16,187 nucleotides of DNA from JAKOQB01 sp036824465 (GTDB taxonomy: Bacteria; Pseudomonadota; Gammaproteobacteria; Burkholderiales; Burkholderiaceae_F). Of the stretch, positions 7,891-14,756 are shown piece after piece (position 1 is the stretch's first letter; the number at the start of each line of letters is the position of its first letter). Location of the stretch: NCBI GenBank assembly GCA_036824465.1, contig DAITAC010000089.1, positions 1 to 16,187 of the forward strand, read 5' to 3'. A program made the position numbers and the translations under genes. The notes under the pieces are model-generated. The model saw only the letters and a program-made list of their open reading frames with translations. It was not told the DNA's origin and searched no databases.

Positions 7891-8652
7891 ATGAAAACAA
7901 AACCATCAGGGCCGGCGCTATCCGCGGCCGGCCGCCGCCCGACACGAAAGCCGTCACGCGCTGATGCCAGCCGCCAGCCGAACGAGGGCCGCGTCGTCGA
8001 GCAGATTCGCGACGCGATGCTCGACCACCGGCTGACACCCGGCACCAAACTGAAGGAAGTCGCGCTCGCCGAGGTCTTCGGCGTGACGCGCAACGTGATC
8101 CGTACCGCGCTGGTCCGACTGGCCGGCGATCGCCTGGTCGAGCTGCGGCCCAACCGGGGAGCGATCGTCGCCAACCCGACCGTCGCCGAGAGCCGCGATC
8201 TGTACGCGACGCGCCGGGTCATCGAAGGTGCCGTGGTCGATCGCGTTGCGCGCACGGTCACGCCGGCGCAGTTGCGCGCGCTGCGCGAACTGGCAAAGCG
8301 CGAAAGCGACGCCTACCGCCGCGGCGAGATGCGCGCCGGACTGAAGCTGTCGATCGAGTTTCATCGCGTGCTGGGCCGGATGGCGGGCAACACGGTGCTG
8401 GCGGAGATGCTCGAGCAACTGATGATCCGCACGCCGCTGGTGGTGGTCGCTTACAGGTCGGATCGAACCGATCCGTCCTGCGCAAACCGCGAGCACGAGG
8501 ACATCATCGACTCGCTGGCCAAAGGCAATGCCGACCGTGCGGTCAAGATGATGCAGGATCACCTGGCCACGCTCGAAGGTCAACTGAATCTACGCGAAGA
8601 GGAAGAAGAGCAGAGCTCGGACCTCGCAGCAATCTTCGGAAAGCGGCACTGA
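7891..8652 (+). CDS. GntR-family transcriptional regulator, FadR/FCD subgroup
   Basis: Probable local regulator of the purine genes, 253 aa. A basic, Pro/Ala-rich N-terminal tail (1-30) precedes a winged helix-turn-helix (about 33-95, with LKEVALAEVFGVTRNVIRTA at 54-73 holding the recognition helix). An all-helical FCD effector domain follows (about 100-230). FCD metal/ligand histidines appear as H158 (FHRVLGRMAGN), H202 (REHEDIIDSL) and H224 (QDHLATLEG). The C-terminus is acidic (LREEEEEQSSD). It is divergent from hiuH-xdh and upstream of the tsx/puuE genes, so it likely senses a purine intermediate such as urate, allantoin or allantoate; the ligand is inference. The ATG at 7891 is the only start in front of the HTH region. 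A recognisable SD (AGAAAG) lies about 6 nt upstream. Confidence 0.93.
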   Translation: MKTKPSGPALSAAGRRPTRKPSRADASRQPNEGRVVEQIRDAMLDHRLTPGTKLKEVALAEVFGVTRNVIRTALVRLAGDRLVELRPNRGAIVANPTVAESRDLYATRRVIEGAVVDRVARTVTPAQLRALRELAKRESDAYRRGEMRAGLKLSIEFHRVLGRMAGNTVLAEMLEQLMIRTPLVVVAYRSDRTDPSCANREHEDIIDSLAKGNADRAVKMMQDHLATLEGQLNLREEEEEQSSDLAAIFGKRH

Positions 8653-8752
8653 AGTTCGATCTGCGTATGGACGCTGCGACCCTTACGCACGCGAAAACTC
8701 GGTGTGCATGATTTCAGCGAGGTTTGCTTGCGGTAAGTGATTTCACCCGCCT

Positions 8753-8772
8753 TGCCCTGTCGGGCAGGGGCA
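8753..8772. other. Imperfect hairpin in the leader of the Tsx-like gene
   Basis: TGCCCTG (8753-8759) pairs with CAGGGGCA (8765-8772) with one bulged G. There is no T-run after it, so it does not look like an intrinsic terminator for the regulator. It lies about 45 nt before the channel gene's start and might be a leader structure or chance. The rest of 8653-8816 shows nothing clear. Confidence 0.25.
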
Positions 8773-8816
8773 GTCCAGCAGTACCGGCGTTTCACCCACC
8801 AAGAGGAGACGAATAC

Positions 8817-9680
8817 ATGAGCAAGCGTCACACATTGTGCCGTGTCGGGGCCGTCGCGTTCGCTGCGATCGCGGGCTTCATCGCGTCGGCGCCCGCTACT
8901 GCCGCCGACTGGAGCGATACCGAGGTTCTCTTGAACCACGGCACGAAATTCCGCGAGCCATTCAACCCCTTTGCGGCCAAGGATCCGTCCAAGCCTTGGC
9001 AGAACGACACGGATGTCACCAAGACCTATCTGACGCTGCAGCACGCCAGCGGTCACAAATTGGGGCGCAACTTCTTCTTCGTCGACCTGTTGAACTCGAC
9101 CCAGAACGATCCAAAGGGCGGCAGCTACGGCGAGATCTACAGCGAGGGTTACACGTCACTCAGCCTTTCGAAACTTTCGGGCTCCAGCCTGAGCTTTGGT
9201 CCGATCGCGGACATCAATCTGACTGGCGGCTACAACTTCGGCGCCAAGTCCAACGGCGCCAACCCGCGCATCTTCCTGTTCGGACCGACGGTGGATTTCA
9301 AGGTGCCGGGTTTCATCTTCTTCAATGTGGACTTCCTGACCTACAACGACAAGAGCCGCTTCAGCGGCGGGCCGTCGATCAGCGACACCACCTGGCAGAT
9401 CACGCCGGCCTGGCTGTCGAAGTTCAATCTCGGTTCAACCAGTTGGGTGTTCACCGGCCACATCGACTGGATCGGCAAGCGCTGCCCATCGACCGGCAGT
9501 TGCAGCGGACGCAAGATGGAGACGCTCGCGCAACCGGAGCTGCGCCTCGACGTGGGTGAGTTCTTCGGCAAGAAGGAGACCGTCTACCTCGGCGTGAAGT
9601 GGAACTACTGGCGCAACAAGTTCGGCTTTGAAGGCCTGAACGAGAACAATCCGCAGATCCAGCTTGACTGGAAGCTTTAA
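8817..9680 (+). CDS. Tsx/OmpK-like nucleoside-specific outer-membrane channel
   Basis: Outer-membrane beta-barrel of 287 aa, predicted to let nucleosides or purine derivatives into the periplasm. A Sec signal peptide is clear: basic MSKRHTLCR, hydrophobic core, and cleavage after PATAA (residue 30). The mature part is rich in alternating aromatic and polar residues and carries Tsx/OmpK-type segments such as GRNFFFVDLLNS, YGEIYSEGYTSLSLSKL and VYLGVKWNYWRN, ending QLDWKL. The ATG at 8817 is preceded by AGAGGAGAC at good spacing; an in-frame TTG at 8724 would put residues before a complete signal peptide and is rejected. The gene is followed by a strong terminator, so it may form its own transcript or one with the regulator. 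Family call rests on pattern recognition; purine specificity is inferred from neighbours. Confidence 0.85.
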   Translation: MSKRHTLCRVGAVAFAAIAGFIASAPATAADWSDTEVLLNHGTKFREPFNPFAAKDPSKPWQNDTDVTKTYLTLQHASGHKLGRNFFFVDLLNSTQNDPKGGSYGEIYSEGYTSLSLSKLSGSSLSFGPIADINLTGGYNFGAKSNGANPRIFLFGPTVDFKVPGFIFFNVDFLTYNDKSRFSGGPSISDTTWQITPAWLSKFNLGSTSWVFTGHIDWIGKRCPSTGSCSGRKMETLAQPELRLDVGEFFGKKETVYLGVKWNYWRNKFGFEGLNENNPQIQLDWKL

Positions 9681-9707
9681 GCCCATCATCGCAAGCCTGA
9701 ATCCAGC

Positions 9708-9730
9708 GCCGCCGTCGTCACGACGGCGGC
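9708..9730 (+). terminator. Intrinsic terminator after the Tsx-like gene
   Basis: A perfect 10-bp stem, GCCGCCGTCG (9708-9717) and CGACGGCGGC (9721-9730), closes a 3-nt loop and is followed by the T-rich TCTTGCTTCTCTTGCTTT. It begins 27 nt after the channel stop codon. It should separate the channel transcript from puuE. Confidence 0.8.
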
Positions 9731-9924
9731 TCTTGCTTCTCTTGCTTTCGCCCTGCCTTACGGCTGACGCGCACGAGCCGTGTGGACGACGAAGCCTGCG
9801 CACGCGATCGCACTTCTGATGCTGTCCGGCATATGCTTGGCGAGATGTCATCAGCATCGGTTCGTGTCGCGCAGCCAGCCTCGCCTGCGTGGCGACGCCC
9901 GACTCGAAAGACAATTCGGTAGAC
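9731..9924 (+). other. Leader region of the puuE operon, no clear sites
   Basis: This 194-bp gap must hold the puuE promoter if the upstream terminator works. No good -35/-10 pair was found, and no match to the TGTTGACAA motif. The nearest resemblance is a lone GACAA at about 9910. Confidence 0.4.
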
Positions 9925-10866
9925 ATGCCCAGCTATCCACGTGACCTGCGCGGCCACGGTCGCAATCCCCCGCATCCGCAATGGCCGGCCAACGCCCGCG
10001 TTGCGGTGCAATTCGTGCTCAATTACGAAGAGGGCGGCGAAAACTCGGTGCTGCACGGCGACGCAGGCAGCGAACAGTTCCTGTCCGAGATGTTCAATCC
10101 GCCTTCGTATCCGGCGCGGCACCTGAGCATGGAAAGCATCTACGAATACGGCGCGCGTGTCGGCGTCTGGCGCATCCTGCGCGAATTCGAACGCCGCAAG
10201 CTGCCGCTGACCGTCTTCGGCGTCTCGATGGCGCTCGAACGCTGTCCCGAGGTCACGGCCGCCTTCGTCGAACTGGCTCATGAGATCGCGTGCCATGGCT
10301 GGCGCTGGATCTCGTATCAGACCATTGACGAAGCAACCGAGCGCGAACACATGCGCATCGGCATGCAGATCATCGAAAAGCTGACCGGCAGCCGTGCTCT
10401 CGGCTGGTACACCGGCCGCGATAGTCCCAGCACGCGCCGCCTGGCTGCCGACTACGGTGGGTTCGAGTACGACAGCGACTACTACGGCGACGACCTTCCT
10501 TTCTGGCTGCAGGTGCGAAAGACCGACGGAACACTTGCGCCGCACCTGGTCGTGCCCTACACGCTCGATGCCAACGACATGCGCTTCGCGTTGCCACAGG
10601 GTTTTTCGCACAGCAATGAGTTCTTCGAGTACCTGCGCGACAGTTTCGACGTGCTGTACGCCGACGGCGAAGACAAGCCGTCAATGATGAGTATCGGCAT
10701 GCATTGCCGATTGCTCGGCCGGCCCGGCCGCCTGCGCGCGTTGCAGCGTTTTCTCGATCACATCGAGAAGCACGACCGCGTATGGGTCGCGCGCCGCCTG
10801 GACATTGCCCGCCACTGGAAAGCGGCGCATCCGTTCGATACGAACTCCGCATTCATCTGGGAATGA
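9925..10866 (+). CDS. puuE: Allantoinase PuuE (polysaccharide-deacetylase fold)
   Basis: Hydrolyses allantoin to allantoate. PuuE is the cofactor-independent allantoinase of proteobacteria, unrelated to the metal-dependent AllB, and folds like NodB/polysaccharide deacetylases. The 313-aa length fits. Diagnostic strings are YPRDLRGHGRNPPHPQWP (4-21), VLNYEEGGENSVLHGD (31-46), CHGWRWI (123-129), GWYTGRDSPSTRRL (160-173), YDSDYYGDDLPFW (182-194) and MSIGMHCRLLGRPGR (255-269). The ATG at 9925 is chosen because the family starts a few residues before YPRDL; an in-frame GTG at 9889 is possible but adds an atypical tail. The ribosome-binding site is weak. The stop is 2 bp before the uraD-allC start used here, so the two are one operon and supply consecutive steps. 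Confidence 0.95.
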   Translation: MPSYPRDLRGHGRNPPHPQWPANARVAVQFVLNYEEGGENSVLHGDAGSEQFLSEMFNPPSYPARHLSMESIYEYGARVGVWRILREFERRKLPLTVFGVSMALERCPEVTAAFVELAHEIACHGWRWISYQTIDEATEREHMRIGMQIIEKLTGSRALGWYTGRDSPSTRRLAADYGGFEYDSDYYGDDLPFWLQVRKTDGTLAPHLVVPYTLDANDMRFALPQGFSHSNEFFEYLRDSFDVLYADGEDKPSMMSIGMHCRLLGRPGRLRALQRFLDHIEKHDRVWVARRLDIARHWKAAHPFDTNSAFIWE

Positions 10867-10868
10867 CC

Positions 10869-12647
10869 ATGCCGCTGACACTCGCACAGCTGAACGCCGT
10901 GTCGCAGGCCGAATTCACGCGACAGCTCGATGGCACCTACGAACATTCGCCGTGGATCGCCGAACGCGCCTTCGCCGGCAGGCCGTTCAAGAGCCTCGCA
11001 CACCTGAAGCTCGCGCTGGTCGAGGTGGTCCGCCATGCCGGCCGCGAGGCGCAGCTCAAGCTGATCCGCGCGCACCCGGAACTCGCCGGCAAGGCGATGG
11101 TGAGCAAGACGCTCACCGCTGAATCCACGCATGAGCAAGGCAAGGCGGGCTTGACCTCCTGCACGCCCGAGGAATTCGCGAAGATCCAGAAACTCAACGC
11201 CGACTACAACGCGAAGTTCAGATTCCCTTTCATTCTCGCGGTGCGCGGCCCGCGCGGCAGCGGCCTTACGAAGAACGAGATCATCGCAACCTTCGCGCGG
11301 CGGCTCGACAACCACCCTGACTTCGAGCACGCCGAGGCGCTGCGCAATATTCATCGCATCGCCGAGTTGCGACTCGATGACAAGTTCGGCGTCGTGCCGG
11401 AGCTCGGCAACCTCGTGTGGGACTGGGCCGAGCGGCTTTCGACGAACAGTGATCCGGGCTTTGCCGAACGCGGTGAACTGACGGTGACCTACCTCACCGA
11501 TGCGCACCGCGCCTGCGCGCAGCGGCTGTCCCACTGGATGCGCGAGGAGTGCGGCTTCGACGAAGTTTCGATCGACGCGGTCGGCAACGTGGTCGGTATC
11601 TACCACGGAGCCGACCGCAACGCGAAGCGGCTCTTGACCGGCAGCCACTACGACACGGTGCGCAACGGCGGCAAGTACGACGGACGTCTGGGCATCTTCG
11701 TTCCGATGGCCTGCGTGCGCGAGTTGTCGCGCGCCGGGCGGCGCCTGCCGTTCGATTTCGAGGTGGTCGGCTTTGCCGAAGAAGAAGGCCAGCGCTACAA
11801 GGCAGTGTTCCTCGGATCGGGCGCGCTGACCGGACACTTCGACCTGCGCTGGCTCGATCAGAAGGACGCCGACGGCATCACAATGCGCGCGACAATGGAA
11901 CACGCAGGTCTTTGCATTGCCGATATTCCAAAGCTCAAGCGCGATGTGACAAAGTACCTCGGCTTTGTCGAAGTGCACATCGAGCAGGGGCCGGTGCTCA
12001 ACGAGATCGATCTGCCGCTGGGCGTCGTCACCTCGATCAACGGCAATGTGCGCTATCTCGCCGAGATCATCGGCATGGCCAGCCATGCAGGCACCACGCC
12101 GATGGACCGGCGGCGCGACGCCGCGGCAGCGGCGGCGGAACTCGTCTTGTATCTCGAAAAGCGCGCCGCGAGCGTGCCGCATCTGGTCGGCACGGTTGGC
12201 ATGCTCGAAGTTCCGTCCGGCTCGATCAACGTCGTGCCGGGCCGCTGCATATTCAGCCTCGACATCCGCGCGACGACCAACGGGGTGCGCGACGCCTGCG
12301 CTGAGGATGTTCTCGCCGAGCTGAAACGAATCTGCGAGCGGCGCGGCCTGCATTTCAAGATCGAGGAAACCGTGCGCGCCGCCGCCGCGCCGAGCGCCCC
12401 CGAATGGCAGAGGCGCTGGGAGCGTGCGGTCGAAGCGCTCGGACTGCCGATCCATCGCATGCCCAGCGGCGCCGGCCACGATGCGATGAAGCTGCATGAG
12501 GTGATGCCGCAGGCAATGTTGTTCATGCGCGGCCTGAATGCCGGCATCAGTCATAACCCGCTCGAATCGATCACCAACGACGATACGGAACTGTGCGTAC
12601 GCGCCTTCCAGAATCTGCTCGAGCAACTGGCAACGGAAATGTCATGA
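10869..12647 (+). CDS. uraD-allC: Bifunctional OHCU decarboxylase - allantoate amidohydrolase (UraD-AllC fusion)
   Basis: A 592-aa two-domain enzyme. Residues 1-170 are OHCU decarboxylase, which turns OHCU into S-allantoin: H69 of the HPEL motif (RAHPELAGKA), FRFPFILAVRG (117-127) and EALRNIHRIAELRL (156-169). Residues about 180-592 are an M20-family allantoate amidohydrolase, releasing CO2 and ammonia to give ureidoglycine. The metal ligands are intact: H260 (GSHYDTV), D271 (GGKYDGRLG), E305/E306 (FAEEEGQR), H370 (EVHIEQGP) and H562 (GISHNPLES), plus ASHAGTTPMDRR (404-415). The start at 10869 is preceded by GGGA at 6 nt; an ATG at 10863, overlapping the puuE stop, is an alternative that adds two residues. 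The stop overlaps the next gene as ATGA. The two halves do non-adjacent steps, with PuuE between them. Confidence 0.95.
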   Translation: MPLTLAQLNAVSQAEFTRQLDGTYEHSPWIAERAFAGRPFKSLAHLKLALVEVVRHAGREAQLKLIRAHPELAGKAMVSKTLTAESTHEQGKAGLTSCTPEEFAKIQKLNADYNAKFRFPFILAVRGPRGSGLTKNEIIATFARRLDNHPDFEHAEALRNIHRIAELRLDDKFGVVPELGNLVWDWAERLSTNSDPGFAERGELTVTYLTDAHRACAQRLSHWMREECGFDEVSIDAVGNVVGIYHGADRNAKRLLTGSHYDTVRNGGKYDGRLGIFVPMACVRELSRAGRRLPFDFEVVGFAEEEGQRYKAVFLGSGALTGHFDLRWLDQKDADGITMRATMEHAGLCIADIPKLKRDVTKYLGFVEVHIEQGPVLNEIDLPLGVVTSINGNVRYLAEIIGMASHAGTTPMDRRRDAAAAAAELVLYLEKRAASVPHLVGTVGMLEVPSGSINVVPGRCIFSLDIRATTNGVRDACAEDVLAELKRICERRGLHFKIEETVRAAAAPSAPEWQRRWERAVEALGLPIHRMPSGAGHDAMKLHEVMPQAMLFMRGLNAGISHNPLESITNDDTELCVRAFQNLLEQLATEMS

Positions 12648-13873
12648 ACGCGAACCACGACAAGCTCGACGCCTGGATCGACGCGCACTTCGACGACGAG
12701 GTGAAGTTTCTGCAGGAGCTGATCCGCGTGCCGACCGACACGCCGCCCGGCAACAATGCGCCGCATGCACAACGCGCGGCGCAGTTGCTCGAAGCGATCG
12801 GCTGGAGCGTCGAGCGCCATGCGGTGCCGGAAGCAGAAGTGCGCGCGGCGGGACTCGAATCGATCACCAACCTGATCGTGCGTCGCAATTACGGCAGCGG
12901 CAGAACGGTTGCGTTGAACGCGCACGGCGACGTCGTGCCACCGGGCGAAGGCTGGACCACGCCGCCGTACGGCGGCGTGGTCGAAAACGGCCGCATTTAC
13001 GGTCGCGCCACCGCCGTCAGCAAGAGCGACTTCGCGACCTACACGTTCGCGGTGCGCGCGCTCGAAGCGCTCGGCGCAAAGCTCGCCGGCAATGTCGAAC
13101 TGCACTTCACCTACGACGAAGAATTCGGCGGCCTGCTCGGCCCCGGTTGGCTGCTAAGACAGGAGCTGACCAAACCCGATCTCGTGATCGCAGCCAGCTT
13201 CTCGTACCAGATCGTCACTGCGCACAACGGCTGCCTGCAGATGGAAGTCAACGTGCATGGAAAGATGGCGCACGCGGCGATTCCGGACACCGGCGTGGAC
13301 GCGTTGCAGGGCGCCACGCGCATTCTCAGTGCGCTGTACGAACAGAACACGCTGTATCGCAAGACGCGGTCCAGCGTTCCCGGCATCAACCATCCGTATC
13401 TGAACGTCGGGCGTATCGAAGGCGGCACCAACACCAACGTGGTGCCGGGCAAGGTGGTGCTGAAACTCGATCGCCGGATGATCCCTGAAGAAGATCCGGC
13501 GCAGGTCGAAGCCGATATCCGCCGCGTGATCACCGACGCCGCGGCCGGTTTCCCGGGCATCACCGTCGAAATCAAGCGCCTGCTGCTGGCGCGCGCGCTC
13601 AAGCCGCTGCCCGGCAACGCACCCCTGGTCGACGCGCTGCAGCGCCACGGCCAGCGCGTGTTCGGCGAGGCGATTCCAACGACCGGCACGCCGCTCTACA
13701 CGGATGCGCGCCTGTATTGCGAAGCGGGGATTCCCGCCGTGCTGTACGGCGCCGGGCCGCGCACGGTGCTGGAGTCGAATGCCAAGCGCGCTGATGAGAA
13801 TCTGCTGCTCGACGATCTGCGCCGTGCGACCAAGGTTGTGGCCTCCACGCTGTTCGATCTGCTGTCGAGATAG
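12644..13873 (+). CDS. M20-family (ArgE/DapE-like) hydrolase homologue with altered metal site
   Basis: A 409-aa M20 amidohydrolase-fold protein, coupled to uraD-allC by an ATGA overlap, with GGAA 5 nt before the ATG. Conserved parts are H94 and D96 in NAHGDVVPPGEGW, YGGVVENGRIYGR (109-121), catalytic E159 with metal ligand E160 in TYDEEFGG, H210 of the dimerisation domain in GKMAHAAIPDTGVDA, and GGTNTNVVPG (260-269). Three standard ligands look absent. The bridging Asp of the usual GRGxxDMKG is V125 in GRATAVSKSD, the Glu/Asp of the usual GEPT is replaced in AASFSYQ (184-190), and the C-terminal His of AHxPDE is K381 in NAKRADE. These alignments were made by eye. Position suggests a role after allantoate (for example a ureido intermediate), but substrate and even catalysis are unproven. 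Confidence 0.88.
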   Translation: MNANHDKLDAWIDAHFDDEVKFLQELIRVPTDTPPGNNAPHAQRAAQLLEAIGWSVERHAVPEAEVRAAGLESITNLIVRRNYGSGRTVALNAHGDVVPPGEGWTTPPYGGVVENGRIYGRATAVSKSDFATYTFAVRALEALGAKLAGNVELHFTYDEEFGGLLGPGWLLRQELTKPDLVIAASFSYQIVTAHNGCLQMEVNVHGKMAHAAIPDTGVDALQGATRILSALYEQNTLYRKTRSSVPGINHPYLNVGRIEGGTNTNVVPGKVVLKLDRRMIPEEDPAQVEADIRRVITDAAAGFPGITVEIKRLLLARALKPLPGNAPLVDALQRHGQRVFGEAIPTTGTPLYTDARLYCEAGIPAVLYGAGPRTVLESNAKRADENLLLDDLRRATKVVASTLFDLLSR

Positions 13874-14153
13874 GTGGCCGAAGCGCAATTGCGGCTACGG
13901 TCTATCGGAGCTTTGCGGCGCTTGTCAATCCGTCGCCCCGCGCTCTCACGTCAACCTTCTGGCCCAACGACAGCCATCGGGCACAGTGTTCCACCACACC
14001 ACAGCAATGGCTGTGGGCGTCCTCCCGACCTCATCGAAGCGCGGCAGCCAGGGAAATCGAGCAACAGCTCGGCAAAGCGCGGCGAAGACGGGTATCGCGC
14101 TGCGCGGCGCTATCGCATGCCGGTTCAGAGTGATGTTTTTCGAACGACCGGCT
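13874..14153. other. 280-bp stretch with no recognisable gene
   Basis: Open frames cross it on both strands but none shows a family motif or a good ribosome-binding site. A dyad at about 13878-13900, centred on GCAATTGC, could form a hairpin just after the M20 gene stop, but no T-run follows. At 13906-13917, TCGGAGCTTTGC repeats 12 bases of the REP-like element at 14520-14543. An imperfect dyad, GCCGGTTC (14119-14126) and GAACGACCGGC (14142-14152), lies just past the DUF2934 gene's stop and could be its terminator on the minus strand. The region may be decayed DNA. Confidence 0.4.
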
Positions 14154-14357
14154 TCAGCGCGTCCGCGTGATGATGACTTCGGCGCGCAACCAATCATCGA
14201 GATCATTGCCTGCAGCAAAGCCGCGTTGCTCCGCCAGATAGTAGGCGGCCATCGAAATCTGATCGTGCTGACTGCACGACGATTCCCGAATCGTTGCCGA
14301 TTCCTGGTGCGGAGTGGCCGTGAAGTTTGGTACGTCAATCCCTTTGACAACTTTCAT
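14154..14357 (-). CDS. Small DUF2934-domain protein
   Basis: A 67-aa protein whose C-terminal half matches the DUF2934 pattern: AYYLAEQRGFAAGNDLDDWL, then RAEVIITRTR at the end. That is the usual helix-RG-x-G-x-x-x-DW-x-x-AE layout of these short proteins. No enzymatic function is known for the family. The N-terminal half (MKVVKGIDVPNFTATPHQES) is not recognisable. The ATG at 14355-14357 has AAGGA 8 nt upstream, and an upstream ORF ends in it as ATGA. It has no obvious tie to purine catabolism. Other organisms often carry such genes in accessory or stress-related regions, which is background, not something seen here. Confidence 0.72.
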   Translation of the reverse strand: MKVVKGIDVPNFTATPHQESATIRESSCSQHDQISMAAYYLAEQRGFAAGNDLDDWLRAEVIITRTR

Positions 14358-14563
14358 GATTTGTTCCTTTGTGGGCCTAAGCCGGTCGCCTTCCAGTATG
14401 CCGGCAGGCCGTTGGCCTTAACGAGGATTGCTTTGGCAGTGGCTTCGAGGGGCATCAGTACCTCTGCAACGGCGTCTGGCGAGTCGTGCCGCGAGTAAGT
14501 CGCACGGCCGTCCGCTGTAGTAGGTCGGAGCTTTGCTCCGACCGGGTCGGAACTCTTGCGCAT
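14354..14563 (-). CDS. Doubtful small ORF upstream of the DUF2934 gene
   Basis: A 69-aa frame starting at ATG 14561-14563, with GGAGG 9 nt upstream; another in-frame ATG at 14569 has only 3 nt spacing. It ends in an ATGA overlap with the DUF2934 gene. No family is recognised. The C-terminal half (PLEATAKAILVKANGLPAYW) looks like an ordinary helical protein. Against it: the codons for residues about 6-15 are made of a REP-like palindrome, which is unusual for conserved coding DNA. It may be real, a leader ORF, or the disrupted N-terminal part of an older gene. Confidence 0.35.
   Translation of the reverse strand: MRKSSDPVGAKLRPTTADGRATYSRHDSPDAVAEVLMPLEATAKAILVKANGLPAYWKATGLGPQRNKS
14520..14543. 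repeat. REP-like palindrome with GTAG flank
   Basis: GGTCGGAGC (14523-14531) and GCTCCGACC (14535-14543) are perfect 9-bp arms around a TTT loop, with GTAG at 14520-14523 on the left edge. A palindrome with a GTAG/GTGG tetranucleotide is the hallmark of REP elements mobilised by RAYT transposases. A partial second palindrome half (GGGTCGGAAC) follows at 14544-14553. Only one full copy is in the window, so membership of a genomic family is unproven. Confidence 0.5.
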
Positions 14564-14569
14564 TTTCAT

Positions 14570-14756
14570 GATCCTCCTTGTATTGTCATTCTCGGTCAGC
14601 TCCGACTTGGGTTTCGTGCCGCCGAGAACTCAATTAGGGTGCGCTCATTGCCGGGGAAAGCAATGCATTTATTCATTTTCTCTTCTTGACTTTGCTGAAC
14701 GCCCCCTCCGCCGTGGCAAAGAAAAGCTCTTCTCGGGGACCACCGGCATGCCGCTC
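14570..14756. other. Non-coding stretch between the small ORFs and phaB
   Basis: This 187-bp stretch is locally A/T-richer than its surroundings (about 14640-14700). It must contain the promoter of the minus-strand small genes and the end of the phaB transcript. The phaB side has a short dyad CGGCATGCCG (about 14745-14754) but no clear terminator T-run. No gene is recognisable. Confidence 0.4.

Noticed and set aside
8724..8816. Upstream TTG start for the Tsx-like channel
   Set aside because: It would add 31 residues before a complete signal peptide that follows a strong AGAGGAG site.
10758..12626. A 622-codon minus-strand frame opposite uraD-allC
   Set aside because: Antisense shadow of the fusion gene; no motif or ribosome-binding site, and composition typical of reversed GC-rich codons.
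13874..14350. Possible transposase remnant in long minus- and plus-strand frames
   Set aside because: No transposase motif could be recognised in any frame, and part of it is antisense to the DUF2934 gene.
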